This document shows positions 8,900 through 18,315 of a stretch of DNA of 64,000 nt, piece after piece. The DNA comes from Petrimonas sulfuriphila (GTDB taxonomy: Bacteria; Bacteroidota; Bacteroidia; Bacteroidales; Dysgonomonadaceae). Numbering within the stretch: position 1 is the stretch's first letter; each line of letters begins with the position of its first letter. Location: the NCBI GenBank assembly GCA_038561985.1, contig CP073276.1, positions 2,108,001-2,172,000 on the forward strand. Direction: 5' to 3'. Both the position numbers and the translations under genes were made by a program. The notes beneath the pieces are model-generated. The model was not told where the DNA came from and did no database searches. It saw only the letters and a list, made by a program, of their open reading frames with translations.

Positions 8900-9189
8900 C
8901 ACACAAGGAACTTATTTCAGAGATGGCGCAACGGCTGGGTCTTTCTCAATCGAAGGTGTCTGATTTGCTGGATGCGACGGTATGTGAACTAAATGAAAAA
9001 CTTTCGGAGAATACACAAATTTTCATTCCGCATTTTGGAGTTTTCGAAACCAGAAAGAGATCTGAGCGTATCTCCGTGAATCCTCAGACCCAACAGCGGT
9101 ACCTGGTTCCTCCATCTATTGTGGCCACATTTAAACCGGCATCAGGCATTAAAGAGCAACTGAAAACCATGGAAGAAGATGGAAAATAG
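8896..9189 (+). CDS. HU-family DNA-binding protein
   Basis: A 97-residue protein with the HU/IHF fold (MTHKELISEMAQRLGLSQSKVSDLLDA, then HFGVFETRKRSERISVNPQTQQR). It is a divergent member rather than a classical HU. The start overlaps the rimO stop by 4 bases and the end overlaps the next HU-domain gene by 11 bases. The two HU-type proteins may form a heterodimer, which is an inference from the overlap. Confidence 0.88.
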   Translation: MTHKELISEMAQRLGLSQSKVSDLLDATVCELNEKLSENTQIFIPHFGVFETRKRSERISVNPQTQQRYLVPPSIVATFKPASGIKEQLKTMEEDGK

Positions 9190-10072
9190 AATTACCCTTG
9201 CCAACCTGGCAGATTTGCTGGCTAAGCGAACCAATGTTTCCGGTACAGAGTCAGAGGCATTTTTAAAATCGTTGTTCGAACTCATCTCGGAAACTCTTTC
9301 CGGAGACGAAGTGGTTAAAATCAAAGATTTCGGAACATTTAAGCTCGTTCCGATTCAAGCCCGTGAAAGCGTTGATGTGAATTCCGGCGAAAAGATAGAA
9401 ATCCCCGCACATAACCGGTTGAGTTTTTTCCCGGCAACAGCATTAAAAGAGCTTGTAAACAAACCGTTTTCTCATTTTGAGTCTATTCTGTTGAATGAAG
9501 GTATCGCATTCGAAGGAGTGGAAGAGGTGATTGAAGAGGAAGAGGGAAAGACGGAGTTGACCGAAGAAAAGCCGATAGTAAAAAGGGAAGCTTATCAGGA
9601 AGTTTTTCGCTCGGATAGAATGGCTTCCGCCAATGTCCAAAAACGTTCTAAAATTCCTCCTGTCTGGATACCCATTTTGGGAGGCGTTGCCATTGCGTTG
9701 GCAAGTCTTTTTTTTTTCATTCAGCGGCAAGCCGGGACACAGCCGGCAACAATAACTGAAAACCCTTCGGTAAAAGACAGTTTGCATCCTTTCAAGGCTC
9801 CTGTTGCTGAAAAAACTCAGGAGCTGCCGGAAAGGTTGGAAAAAGTGGTGGTGCAAAAGGGTAAAACCCTCAGACTGATTGCCGAAGAGAAGTTCGGGAA
9901 CCGGGAGTTTTGGGTGTATATCTACCTGAAAAACAAAGATAAAATAGAAAATCCCAACGTTGTTACCGTTGGGACTGAACTGATTATTCCTGATTCTTCT
10001 GAATATGACATTGATGCCTCGAACACACAATCTGTAGCCAAAGCCAAAGTGCTAGGCGACGATTTTTTATAA
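9179..10072 (+). CDS. Membrane-anchored HU-domain / LysM-domain protein
   Basis: A 297-residue protein with an N-terminal HU-type DNA-binding domain (residues 1-90: [32 protein letters not shown]). An acidic linker, a single membrane segment at about 165-183 and a C-terminal LysM-like domain at about 223-275 ([25 protein letters not shown], then VGTELIIP) follow. The layout puts a DNA-binding domain in the cytoplasm and a peptidoglycan-binding domain in the periplasm. It converges on sucD, with stop codons overlapping by 6 bases. The DNA-to-wall tether role is inference. Confidence 0.85.
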   Translation: MENRITLANLADLLAKRTNVSGTESEAFLKSLFELISETLSGDEVVKIKDFGTFKLVPIQARESVDVNSGEKIEIPAHNRLSFFPATALKELVNKPFSHFESILLNEGIAFEGVEEVIEEEEGKTELTEEKPIVKREAYQEVFRSDRMASANVQKRSKIPPVWIPILGGVAIALASLFFFIQRQAGTQPATITENPSVKDSLHPFKAPVAEKTQELPERLEKVVVQKGKTLRLIAEEKFGNREFWVYIYLKNKDKIENPNVVTVGTELIIPDSSEYDIDASNTQSVAKAKVLGDDFL

Positions 10073-10933
10073 CCTGCTCTTCAATAATTCCGGTATTTGA
10101 CTCGGTTCTTTGGCTACCGGAACTCCCACGGCTTCGAAAGCAGCAATTTTTTCAGCGGCACTACCCGAACCGCTGGAGATGATTGCTCCTGCGTGTCCCA
10201 TCTGTTTTCCGGGAGGAGCCTGTTGTCCTGCAATGAACGCGGCTACCGGTTTTGTAACGTGCTTTTTGATGTATTCAGCAGCGCGTTCTTCAGCATCGCC
10301 CCCAATTTCGCCGATAAGGGCTATAGAGTCGGTTTCAGGATCGTTTTGAAACATTTCCAACAGTTCCTGATAATAGAGCCCCACAATGGGATCTCCGCCT
10401 ACACCTACGGCAGTGGATTGTCCCAGCCCTTTGGAGGTGAGGTTGTAAACGACTTCGTAAGTGAGTGTTCCACTCCGGCTGATTACTCCGGTTGCCCCCC
10501 GTTTGAAAATCATGGTAGGCATTATGCCCACTGAACTTTTATCGGGAGATATTAAACCCGGACAATTGGGACCGATTAGTTTGGCACCCTTTAGGTTGAT
10601 GTAGCGGTAAGCTTCAACTACATCGAGGGTAGGGACACCTTCGGTAATACAGATAATAAGTTTTACTCCTGCATCGGCAGCCTCCAACATGGCATCTTTG
10701 GCAAACGGAGCCGGAACGAAGATTACCGATGTGTTGGCTTCTGTCTCTTTTACAGCTTCACGAACGGTATTAAAAACAGGGATTCCTTCCACATTTTCTC
10801 CGCCCTTTCCGGGCGATGTCCCTCCAACAATATTGGTGCCGTATGCTTTCATCTTTGCAGTGTGAAATCCTCCGTCGCGTCCGGTAATTCCCTGAACGAT
10901 TAATCGTGTATTTTTATCGATTAGAATACTCAT
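10067..10933 (-). CDS. sucD: Succinyl-CoA synthetase alpha subunit
   Basis: A 288-residue protein with a CoA-binding N-terminus ([20 protein letters not shown]), [10 protein letters not shown] and the catalytic phosphohistidine loop KQMGHAGAI (His247). With SucC it interconverts succinyl-CoA and succinate with nucleotide phosphorylation. It follows sucC by 32 bases on the minus strand; beta-then-alpha is the common order. Confidence 0.97.
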   Translation of the reverse strand: MSILIDKNTRLIVQGITGRDGGFHTAKMKAYGTNIVGGTSPGKGGENVEGIPVFNTVREAVKETEANTSVIFVPAPFAKDAMLEAADAGVKLIICITEGVPTLDVVEAYRYINLKGAKLIGPNCPGLISPDKSSVGIMPTMIFKRGATGVISRSGTLTYEVVYNLTSKGLGQSTAVGVGGDPIVGLYYQELLEMFQNDPETDSIALIGEIGGDAEERAAEYIKKHVTKPVAAFIAGQQAPPGKQMGHAGAIISSGSGSAAEKIAAFEAVGVPVAKEPSQIPELLKSRL

Positions 10934-10965
10934 ATTTTTTAGACGTTAAAAGTTTAAAGCTGAAC

Positions 10966-12099
10966 TTAATTTGCCAACTCAACGGCTTTTTTCCCTGCTT
11001 CACCCATGGTTTCCGCCAAGTGGAATTCGGTGCCTTCCAATAAGGCGCGGCCTTCTTTTTCATTGGTTCCGGTTAAACGGATAACAATAGGAATATCGGT
11101 TTTTATCTGGCTGAAGGCTTCCAGTAATCCTCTGGCTACATCGTCGCAACGGGTAATCCCTCCAAAGATGTTGATCAGTACCACCTTTACATTCTTGTCA
11201 CTTAGTAAAAGCTTCATGGCTTCAATGACTTTTGTAGGATTTGAGCTTCCACCGATATCCAGGAAGTTAGCTGGTTCTCCGCCATACAGTTTTATCATGT
11301 CCATCGTCGCCATGGCCAGTCCGGCACCGTTAACCATACAACCTATTTCACCGCCTAAATGCACATAGCTGAAACCTTTGCTTTTAGCGTTTTGCTCCTT
11401 CTTTTCTTCTTCTGTCGGTTCAAAAAGAGCCGCAATTTTAGGATGACGGTAAAGGGCATTGTCGTCGAAAGTCATTTTTGCGTCGATGGCTTTAATCAGG
11501 CCTTCTTCGGTGAGCACCAAAGGGTTGATCTCTGCCAGCGATGCGTCGGTATCCACGAACAACCTGTATAGCTTTTGGAAAATTGTTGCTGCTTCACGGA
11601 CTAGCTTGATATCGTCAAACAGTTTGAAAGCAGCTTCTCGTGCCAGGTAGTCTGGTATACCGATAAGCGGGTCGATAACTATTTTATGGATTTTTTCGGG
11701 AGTGTTGCGTGCCACTTCTTCAATATCCATTCCCCCTTCGCGACTCAACATCAGGATGGTAGATTTAGATTTCCTGTCGATGACATAGCTTACATAATAT
11801 TCCGAAGCAATATTCACCGCTTTACCGATAAGCACCCTGTCAACGATAAAGCCTTTGATATCCATCCACAAGATGTTGGCTACATGTTGGCGGAGTTCTA
11901 TTTCATTTTGGGCGAGTTTCACCCCTCCAGCTTTCCCCCTACCTCCGGTATGGACCTGCGCTTTTACAACCACTAACGGAGTATCCAGCTCCTGGTATGC
12001 GCGCACTGCGTCATCAACGTTACGACAGATATATGCTTTGTCTACCGGCAATCCGTAAGATGCTAATAATTCTCTTGCCTGATACTCATGAATTTTCAT
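10966..12099 (-). CDS. sucC: Succinyl-CoA synthetase beta subunit
   Basis: A 377-residue ATP-grasp protein, close to the usual length of about 388. Motifs: MKIHEYQARELLASYGLPV, KAQVHTGGRGKAGGVK, AEINPLV, GAGLAMATMD, DIGGSSNPTKVIEAM and FGGITRCDDVA. It acts with sucD directly downstream. In this anaerobe-like context the pair could work with the korDABC products encoded at 18.3-21.2 kb. Confidence 0.97.
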   Translation of the reverse strand: MKIHEYQARELLASYGLPVDKAYICRNVDDAVRAYQELDTPLVVVKAQVHTGGRGKAGGVKLAQNEIELRQHVANILWMDIKGFIVDRVLIGKAVNIASEYYVSYVIDRKSKSTILMLSREGGMDIEEVARNTPEKIHKIVIDPLIGIPDYLAREAAFKLFDDIKLVREAATIFQKLYRLFVDTDASLAEINPLVLTEEGLIKAIDAKMTFDDNALYRHPKIAALFEPTEEEKKEQNAKSKGFSYVHLGGEIGCMVNGAGLAMATMDMIKLYGGEPANFLDIGGSSNPTKVIEAMKLLLSDKNVKVVLINIFGGITRCDDVARGLLEAFSQIKTDIPIVIRLTGTNEKEGRALLEGTEFHLAETMGEAGKKAVELAN

Positions 12100-12502
12100 G
12101 GGCTTTTATTTTATACTAATATTTAATGAATGATTGATTTTTGATGTAGCTGTATGATTTTTCTGACAATATGTGGCACTTTAATTATGTTGTTTAACAT
12201 GAGAGAGCGGTAAAATGTTTGCTCAAATAGAGAAAAATAATTCCCGTACCCGGCAAAAAGTGTAAAAAAATAGAATAACAAAATGTTTATCAGTATATTA
12301 TTGTATTGTTGGAAAGCTTTTTTGAATTTCATTAGATTCAATTTTTTCTGATAGAACTTTGATACAGAAGTACTGTGATAGCTCGCGTGAGATAATCACT
12401 TTTTTTAGGTATTCTGTTTATCGAAATATCCCTGATTTATGGGATTGTGCGAAGCGTGATTTTGCTCTTCCTTTGTGCTCTGAAAAATCAAGAAGAAAAA
12501 AG
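12100..12502. other. Intergenic region between sucC and the TonB receptor
   Basis: About 400 AT-rich bases between divergent genes. No coding potential was accepted. It should hold the sucC promoter on the minus strand and the receptor promoter on the plus strand, but no clear -33/-7 pair was found. A small dyad (ACAG-AAGTA-CTGT, about 12364-12376) is the only structured site noticed. Confidence 0.5.
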
Positions 12503-14914
12503 ATGAATAAAAAAATAATATACTCAATAATTGCCGGAATGCTGATAAGCACGATGGTTGTTTTTTCCCAACGCGGTCACCATGTGTTGACGGGGAAAAT
12601 AACGGATGAAAACAACAATGAGTTAGTGGGGGCAACCGTTTATATTGAAGAATTGGGCGTCGGAGACGATACTAACGCGTCGGGGGATTACCGTATCGAG
12701 CATATTTCCGGCGGACGACACCGGATTATGGTGAGTTATATGGGTTATAAACCGCTTACGAAAGAAATAGATTTTAAACGGGGAGAGCAAACCCGAAGAG
12801 AAAATTTCAACCTGAAACCCGATGAACGGATGTTGGTGGAAGTGGAAGTGTTTGGGGGGCGGCGCGAACGTCCCGAAAAAATGGAAGCGCTCACGCGTAT
12901 ACCGCTTAGGTTGGACGAGCAGGTGCAAAGTGTATCTGTGATATCGCAAAAAATGATTGCCGAACAAGGCGCGATGACGCTCAACGATGCTGTGCGAAAT
13001 GCACCCGGACTGGGGACTTTTGCCACTTACGGCAATACATCGGAAAGCATTACTTCGCGTGGTTATCGGGGGATCCCCGTGGTGAAAAACGGGGTGCGCA
13101 TCCATTCCGATTTTCGTGGGCAGGGTTTTCTTTCGGACATGCAGGGGGTTGAAACCGTGCAGGTGTTGCGCGGTTCTGCCGCCATTGCGCAAGGCATCGG
13201 GAACGATATTGGTTCGGCAGGGGGGGTAGTGAACGTTGCTACCAAAACACCCCGTTTTGTCAATTCCGGGAACCTGGGCTTGCGTATCGGCAGTTGGGGA
13301 CAGGTTCGCCCCACGTTTGATATCCAGCGTGTGTTGGATGTGCACGGACATGCCGCTTTCCGCATCAACGGAGCGTATGAACGGGCGGATAATTACCGTG
13401 TACATGTCTCGAAAGACCGCTTTTACGTGAATCCGTCATTTGCGTGGAGACCTGACGAAAAAACCAACATTGTGCTTGAAATGGATTACCTGCACGATTC
13501 GCGTACCCCGGACCAGGGAACCGTGAACCTGAGTGCCGACAGTGTGAACAATATCTACAAAATGCCGGCCGATAAGTTCCTGGGTTTTTCAAGCGACCGT
13601 CAGTTTACCAACACCCTGACATACATGGCGCACCTCACGCGCGAACTTGGAAACGGTTTCAGCGTGCGTGTGGCGTATGCCGGTGCCGACCTGAACTCGC
13701 GTTCCGTCCGGGGCCATGTTTCGGCATTGCGATCTGCGGGCACAACAGGTAAGTACAACCTGCGATCGAGAAATTACAGCGGCGGACAGCGAAGCGACAA
13801 GAACGGAGTCTTTCAGGCAGACCTCATTGGTAAAGATATTCAAACCGGCTCTGTGAAGCATACGTTTAACGTAGGGTTCGATTATCGCTGGTCGGATGTT
13901 TCCACTGTCAGCACCAATTCCGTTACCGTAGACACGATCGACGTGCTGCAAGCTATTCCCAATGTCATGCCCAATGTCGTGCTTAAGGATAGCGATCCGT
14001 CCACGTCGCAATCCTACTCCTACGGTTTACTGTTGCAGGAAGTAATGACGTTTAACCGTTATCTGAAAGTGTCGCTAGGATTACGATATAGCCAGGTGAA
14101 CGGATTGAGCGACAACGTTGTCTCGTCTACTGGCGGTGATGTGTGGGATCCGCTGTTTGGCATCATCGTTACACCGTACGAAAATTTCAACCTTTTTGCA
14201 TCGTATACGACAACTACATCGTTGCGTGGCGCCGCAAACCTTCTTGAGGATCGTGTTACGCCCGTCGGCCCCACGCGTGAAAAGCAGGTTGAAGTGGGGC
14301 TGAAAACGGAGTGGCTTGACAACCGCCTTCGTTTCAATGCGACCTATTTCCACATCCAGAACAACAACCTGACCTATTCGTTGCTTAACGATGCCGGACA
14401 GAACACGGGTTACTACATGAAAGCCGGAAATCTGAAGAGGGAAGGTGTGGAGCTGGAACTTACAGGGCGTTTGCTGAAAAACCTGGATGTCGTGGCGGGC
14501 TATTCCTACCTGGACGCCGCTTATCACGACAGCCCCTATTATCACGCAGGGTCTGCTCCGATGAACACCGCCAAGAATACTGCCAACGGATGGGTAAATT
14601 ATAGTATTTTTGATGGCGTCTTATGCAATCTTTCCTTTGGCTTGGGCATGTATTACGTGGGCCAACGCCCGCTGGCCGAATATACCTATCGCGTTGTGCC
14701 TGGACACGCTGTGCAGGCAAACACGCGTCCATTTCTCGCAGATGCATATACTACCGTGAATGCGCAGGTAGGTTACCGGTTTAGAAATTACCGCATCCGG
14801 GTGTTTATGAACAATCTGTTCGATTCCACGGGCTACACAGCATATTATCGCGGTGGCTACCTCAATCCGACAGATCCTAGGAATGTTGCGGTGGCGCTGA
14901 ATTATCAGTTTTAA
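12503..14914 (+). CDS. TonB-dependent outer-membrane receptor (siderophore type)
   Basis: An 803-residue receptor. The start at 12503 is preferred because it begins the signal peptide (MNKKIIYSIIAGMLISTMVVFS). A carboxypeptidase-like regulatory domain follows (residues 25-105: LTGKITDENNNELVGATVYI), then a plug domain (QVQSVSVISQKMIAEQ, VETVQVLRGSAAIAQG) and a 22-strand barrel ending in Phe (VAVALNYQF). The plug and barrel resemble ferric-siderophore receptors rather than SusC. No SusD is adjacent; a PepSY-like membrane protein follows, a pairing seen in iron uptake. The substrate is inferred. Confidence 0.9.
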   Translation: MNKKIIYSIIAGMLISTMVVFSQRGHHVLTGKITDENNNELVGATVYIEELGVGDDTNASGDYRIEHISGGRHRIMVSYMGYKPLTKEIDFKRGEQTRRENFNLKPDERMLVEVEVFGGRRERPEKMEALTRIPLRLDEQVQSVSVISQKMIAEQGAMTLNDAVRNAPGLGTFATYGNTSESITSRGYRGIPVVKNGVRIHSDFRGQGFLSDMQGVETVQVLRGSAAIAQGIGNDIGSAGGVVNVATKTPRFVNSGNLGLRIGSWGQVRPTFDIQRVLDVHGHAAFRINGAYERADNYRVHVSKDRFYVNPSFAWRPDEKTNIVLEMDYLHDSRTPDQGTVNLSADSVNNIYKMPADKFLGFSSDRQFTNTLTYMAHLTRELGNGFSVRVAYAGADLNSRSVRGHVSALRSAGTTGKYNLRSRNYSGGQRSDKNGVFQADLIGKDIQTGSVKHTFNVGFDYRWSDVSTVSTNSVTVDTIDVLQAIPNVMPNVVLKDSDPSTSQSYSYGLLLQEVMTFNRYLKVSLGLRYSQVNGLSDNVVSSTGGDVWDPLFGIIVTPYENFNLFASYTTTTSLRGAANLLEDRVTPVGPTREKQVEVGLKTEWLDNRLRFNATYFHIQNNNLTYSLLNDAGQNTGYYMKAGNLKREGVELELTGRLLKNLDVVAGYSYLDAAYHDSPYYHAGSAPMNTAKNTANGWVNYSIFDGVLCNLSFGLGMYYVGQRPLAEYTYRVVPGHAVQANTRPFLADAYTTVNAQVGYRFRNYRIRVFMNNLFDSTGYTAYYRGGYLNPTDPRNVAVALNYQF

Positions 14915-14932
14915 CAGCTAAGGTAGAAAAAA

Positions 14933-15460
14933 ATGGAAACTCAAAAGAAAAAGCAGAACATTTATCACATCATGCGGGTATTACATCGCGATATCGGATT
15001 TCTAACCATCGGGTTGACCCTTGTTTATGCGCTTTCGGGAATTTTGCTTATTTATCGGAATACCGACTTGCTGAAGACGGAGAAAGTAGAGGAAAAGCAA
15101 CTGGCAACGAATCTTTCGGGGAATGATTTGGGACAACAGCTCCGTATTCGGAATTTTAAAGTGGAAAGGGAAGAAGGGGAAACAATTTATTTCAAGGAAG
15201 GTTTTTACCATGCTGCTACCGGAAAATCAGTCGTAACGCGCAAAGTGTATATCTCTCCGTTTGACAAGTTGGTGGATTTGCACAAGATTACCGGAACGCA
15301 TAGAGTGTCCGTGCTGTCTCTTGTTTACGGATTTATGCTTTGTTTCCTTGCGGTTTCCTCGTTGTTTATGTTTAAGTTCGGAAGCCGGAAAAGCCGGAGG
15401 GGAATAGCGATGATTGCATTAAGCATTGTTATTACGGTGGCGATTGTGGCGTTGGTGTGA
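14933..15460 (+). CDS. PepSY-associated transmembrane protein
   Basis: A 175-residue membrane protein. An N-terminal HRDIGFLTIGLTLVYALSGI segment, a small extracytoplasmic region and VDLHKITGTHRVSVLSLVYG precede two further hydrophobic helices at about 124-145 and 155-175. The pattern fits the PepSY_TM family often encoded next to TonB receptors for ferric siderophores, where it is thought to help iron release or reduction. It starts 18 bases after the receptor stop, so co-transcription is likely. Confidence 0.75.
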   Translation: METQKKKQNIYHIMRVLHRDIGFLTIGLTLVYALSGILLIYRNTDLLKTEKVEEKQLATNLSGNDLGQQLRIRNFKVEREEGETIYFKEGFYHAATGKSVVTRKVYISPFDKLVDLHKITGTHRVSVLSLVYGFMLCFLAVSSLFMFKFGSRKSRRGIAMIALSIVITVAIVALV

Positions 15461-15464
15461 CGAC

Positions 15465-16073
15465 TCAATGGCTTTGCAGGTCAACATCCTCGATTTGAAT
15501 AATTTTTTTGGAGATAGCGTATATGGTTAATCCCGACTGGCTCCGTATGCCGGTTTTGGCTGTTATGTTTTTCCGGTGGGTAACTACCGTATGGATACTG
15601 ATGTTGAGCGAGTCGGCAATTTCCTTGTTGGAGTAACCGTGAACCAATTGGGTAAGTACATCAAGTTCTCTTTCAGTCAGGTTATCATCGTTTGACGGGA
15701 ATTTCAATTCACTGTTGGTTCCCGTTTTTTGTAACCTGGACAAAACCTGCTCCAATGTGTCGAAAATGGTAAAAGACGAATCGAGCAGCGCCAGTGAATG
15801 GTTATCGACAATGCCTAAGTGAATTCCAACGATGGAGAAATTGGGGTGATTTTTCCGGATCCTTCTTACGTCCTTCTCCCTGTTCACCAATAGTAGAGGG
15901 TTGATAATCAATAAATCTACCTTTTTTGAAGGGAGAATATTTTCCAAATCGTCCAGTGAATCCACTTTACAGATTACGCAGTCAATATCCGATTGAGAAA
16001 GTACCGCGTGTAATCCTTCGTAAATAATCTGCGAATGCACCATGATGGCGATATGTAACCGGTGTCTGTTCAT
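15465..16073 (-). CDS. LuxR/NarL-type regulator with degenerate receiver domain
   Basis: A 202-residue protein with a receiver-like domain (1-125) and a C-terminal LuxR helix-turn-helix (about 138-195: LTERELDVLTQLVHGYSNKEIADSL, then SIHTVVTHRKNI). The phosphoacceptor position reads VDLLIIN, with Asn58 where Asp is expected. The N-terminal acidic pair is also absent, so it is probably not controlled by phosphorylation. Its start overlaps the hemerythrin gene stop by 4 bases, suggesting the hemerythrin protein is its sensor or partner. Confidence 0.85.
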   Translation of the reverse strand: MNRHRLHIAIMVHSQIIYEGLHAVLSQSDIDCVICKVDSLDDLENILPSKKVDLLIINPLLLVNREKDVRRIRKNHPNFSIVGIHLGIVDNHSLALLDSSFTIFDTLEQVLSRLQKTGTNSELKFPSNDDNLTERELDVLTQLVHGYSNKEIADSLNISIHTVVTHRKNITAKTGIRSQSGLTIYAISKKIIQIEDVDLQSH

Positions 16074-16771
16074 GCTTTCTCCATATTGTATCCGAAAGGA
16101 ATTAAAATGGTTTCCTCAATCAATGAGTGGATATAGAGGTCGTACTCCAATTCACACAAAGAGAAAAGCAGTTTACGGCGTAAGTTCAGGTCGTCGTTGA
16201 TTACTACGTATTTCAACAATAAGTTTTTTATGTCTTTTATTTTCAGCTCTATATCGGTGTGGTGTTCGCTGTATTCCTGGGCCGAGTATGCATTGCTCTC
16301 CAGATTATCCCTGTTGCCCAGGAACTCGATAAAATACGGAAAAGCCACATTGTCCTCGTAGTCCAGGTGGTCGATAACCTCAGCAAAGTATTCGTTAAAA
16401 AACTGCTCCAGCAACTTTAATTCCTTTTCAGGATGGTTTTTCTGCAGCTGCATTATGTAGGCACTTATTTGCGGATATTTATCGTTGCGGTAATAGTCGT
16501 GACTGTTTTTCAAAAAGCGTACAATCTGCTTTACATCGTCAACGGAATCAATGGGATTTTCTTTGGGTTTGAAGCCGTTGTACAGGTTGGCAATCGATAT
16601 AAACAGTTTCTCACTGATTCCTTTCTCTTTGCATAATTGGCTGATGGTGAAATCGCCTACCCGAAAATCGAAATTGAAATGCTGCATTACCAGCAAAAGC
16701 GAAGGGTTTTCCTCGATTAAGTCAAACAATTTCATCCCCGGTTTTATATATGTTCGGCAAACGTGATACAT
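16070..16771 (-). CDS. Hemerythrin-domain protein (RIC/YtfE-like)
   Basis: A 233-residue protein. The ATG at 16771 is chosen because a possible upstream TTG lies inside the -7 promoter box. A short N-terminal region (KPGMKLFDLIEENPSLLLVM) resembles the domain preceding hemerythrin in RIC proteins. The helical bundle carries candidate di-iron ligands His91, His135/Glu139, His170 or His171 and His215/Glu219. RIC proteins repair iron-sulfur clusters or sense O2/NO. It is co-transcribed with a LuxR-type regulator, so a sensing role is likely here. Confidence 0.82.
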   Translation of the reverse strand: MYHVCRTYIKPGMKLFDLIEENPSLLLVMQHFNFDFRVGDFTISQLCKEKGISEKLFISIANLYNGFKPKENPIDSVDDVKQIVRFLKNSHDYYRNDKYPQISAYIMQLQKNHPEKELKLLEQFFNEYFAEVIDHLDYEDNVAFPYFIEFLGNRDNLESNAYSAQEYSEHHTDIELKIKDIKNLLLKYVVINDDLNLRRKLLFSLCELEYDLYIHSLIEETILIPFGYNMEKA

Positions 16772-16789
16772 AGAAAGTAGTTTTGGATA

Positions 16790-16797
16790 CAAAGATA
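16790..16797 (-). promoter_or_regulatory. -7 promoter element of the hemerythrin-LuxR unit
   Basis: TATCTTTG on the minus strand matches TAnnTTTG and lies 18 bases before the chosen ATG. It decides the start codon of the hemerythrin gene. No good -33 box was seen. Confidence 0.5.
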
Positions 16798-16970
16798 ACT
16801 GTTTTTGTTTAGATTGATTCTAATTAAAAATGATTAACGCATGAGAATTTTCACCACCCTTGATTTCAGGAGCTTTCTTGCTTTTTTTACAACCGAAACA
16901 TTTTTCCTGTTTGCGGCTGTGTTGTCTTAATTTTTATGGCTATTTTTGTGTGTCGAAAGAAATAGGAACT

Positions 16971-17504
16971 ATGCAAGACTTTAACACACTTCTGATCAAT
17001 CGGAGAAGTTACCGGAAATATGCGGATGGACCCTTGGCGGGAGATGCTGTTCAACTTATCCTGGAAGCAGCGTTGCTTTCACCCACCTCCAAAAACAAAC
17101 ATTCCTGGGAGTTTGTGGTCGTGGAAGACCGGGAGATGCTTGCAAAACTTTCCAGGTGCAAGGCTCAGAGCGCTGCTTTTATTGCAGATGCGGCACTGGC
17201 GGTTGTGGTTCTTGGAAATCCGCTTGAAACCGATGCTTGGATTGAAGATGCCTCTATCGCTGCCATCAATATGCAGTTACAGGCCGAAGAACTGGGGATC
17301 GGCAGTTGCTGGGTACAGGTCAGGAACCGTGACTTTTCTGAAACAATCACTTCCGGAGAATACATTAACGGGATACTCGATGTCCCTATGCCGCTGGAAG
17401 TGCTCTGTGTCATTTCTTTCGGGAAAAAAGAAAAACCCCGTTCTCCCAACAATGGCGATCAGTTGTTGTGGGAAAAGGTGCATCTGGGAAAGTATACGTT
17501 TTGA
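16971..17504 (+). CDS. Nitroreductase-family FMN oxidoreductase
   Basis: A 177-residue protein starting MQDFNTLLINRRSYRKYADG. It contains AALLSPTSKNKHSWEFVVVED, a central EDASIAAINMQLQAEELGIGSCWV and a C-terminal GKKEKP. These are the signatures of the compact nitroreductase family, which uses FMN and NAD(P)H to reduce nitro compounds, flavins or related substrates. The ATG at 16971 removes an upstream hydrophobic extension that lacks family similarity. A TATTTTTG box at 16941-16948 may be its -7 element. Confidence 0.9.
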   Translation: MQDFNTLLINRRSYRKYADGPLAGDAVQLILEAALLSPTSKNKHSWEFVVVEDREMLAKLSRCKAQSAAFIADAALAVVVLGNPLETDAWIEDASIAAINMQLQAEELGIGSCWVQVRNRDFSETITSGEYINGILDVPMPLEVLCVISFGKKEKPRSPNNGDQLLWEKVHLGKYTF

Positions 17505-17553
17505 CAGTGCACCGAATCTATAAATCTAAATGTCTAAAAATTTATAAATTTGC

Positions 17554-18075
17554 ATGAGCGCAATTAATTACGATCTTACCAAAATTAAGTCGTTTATCTT
17601 CGATGTGGACGGAGTCTTGTCCTGTCAAACCGTAACGCTTGCCGAAGACGGCCAGCCGATGCGGTCAACCAACGTGCGGGACGGTTATGCCATTCATCAC
17701 GCGATACGTTCTGGACTGGATGTAGCAGTGATAACCGGAGGACGTTCGGAAATTGTCCGCCGCCGCCTGGAGTCACTCGGTGTAAGGCACATCTACCTGA
17801 AATCGTACGATAAAACCGAACAGTTGAAGGAATATATGGATAAAACCGGCTTCGACCCGGAAGAGATCATCTATGTGGGCGACGACATTATCGATTATTT
17901 GGTCATGAAAAAAGTGGGTTTACCGGTGGCTCCTGCAGATGCTTGTCCTGAAATTAAGGATATTTCCATTTACGTTTCACCCGTCAAGGGTGGTGAAGGA
18001 GTTGCCCGTGATGTCATTGAACAAGTGATGAAAGTCCAGGGCAAATGGATGGTGAACGACGCGTTCTTTTGGTGA
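17554..18075 (+). CDS. kdsC: KDO-8-phosphate phosphatase (HAD family)
   Basis: A 173-residue HAD hydrolase of KdsC size without a cap domain. Motif I is FDVDGVLS (Asp17, Asp19), motif II is VITGG (Thr then the GG loop), and motif IV is YVGDDIIDYLVM. KdsC removes phosphate from 3-deoxy-D-manno-octulosonate 8-phosphate for lipopolysaccharide core synthesis. TAAATTTG ends one base before the ATG, so if used the transcript would be leaderless or initiate inside the gene. Confidence 0.9.
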   Translation: MSAINYDLTKIKSFIFDVDGVLSCQTVTLAEDGQPMRSTNVRDGYAIHHAIRSGLDVAVITGGRSEIVRRRLESLGVRHIYLKSYDKTEQLKEYMDKTGFDPEEIIYVGDDIIDYLVMKKVGLPVAPADACPEIKDISIYVSPVKGGEGVARDVIEQVMKVQGKWMVNDAFFW

Positions 18076-18252
18076 AAAATTAAATATTTACCCAAGTTAT
18101 ATTTCGAACTTTTTTATGTTGGTTCGGTTCTTGTTTCCAGTTTTTTGATAAAATTTATACTTTTTTGTCGCGAATAGATGAGGTTTAATTATAATCCGGC
18201 TCTTTACCAGGATAGTATTAAAATACTTAAAGGAAATATTTAACACAGAAAA

Positions 18253-18284
18253 GTTGAAAACATTTGAAACATCGACTAATTTTG
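18253..18284 (+). promoter_or_regulatory. Promoter of the kor operon
   Basis: GTTG at 18253-18256 (TTG-type -33), a 20-base gap and TAATTTTG at 18277-18284 fit the Bacteroidetes consensus. korD starts 31 bases downstream. Confidence 0.6.
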
Positions 18285-18315
18285 CAAAAACCAACAAAAA
18301 CCACAAATAAATAAA

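Noticed and set aside
16772-16792. TTG start for the hemerythrin gene
   Set aside because: The TTG lies inside a TATCTTTG promoter box, so it cannot be on the mRNA.
17545-17552. TAAATTTG as a confirmed kdsC promoter
   Set aside because: It ends one base before the ATG, which would make transcription start at or after the start codon; noted only as a possibility in the kdsC entry.
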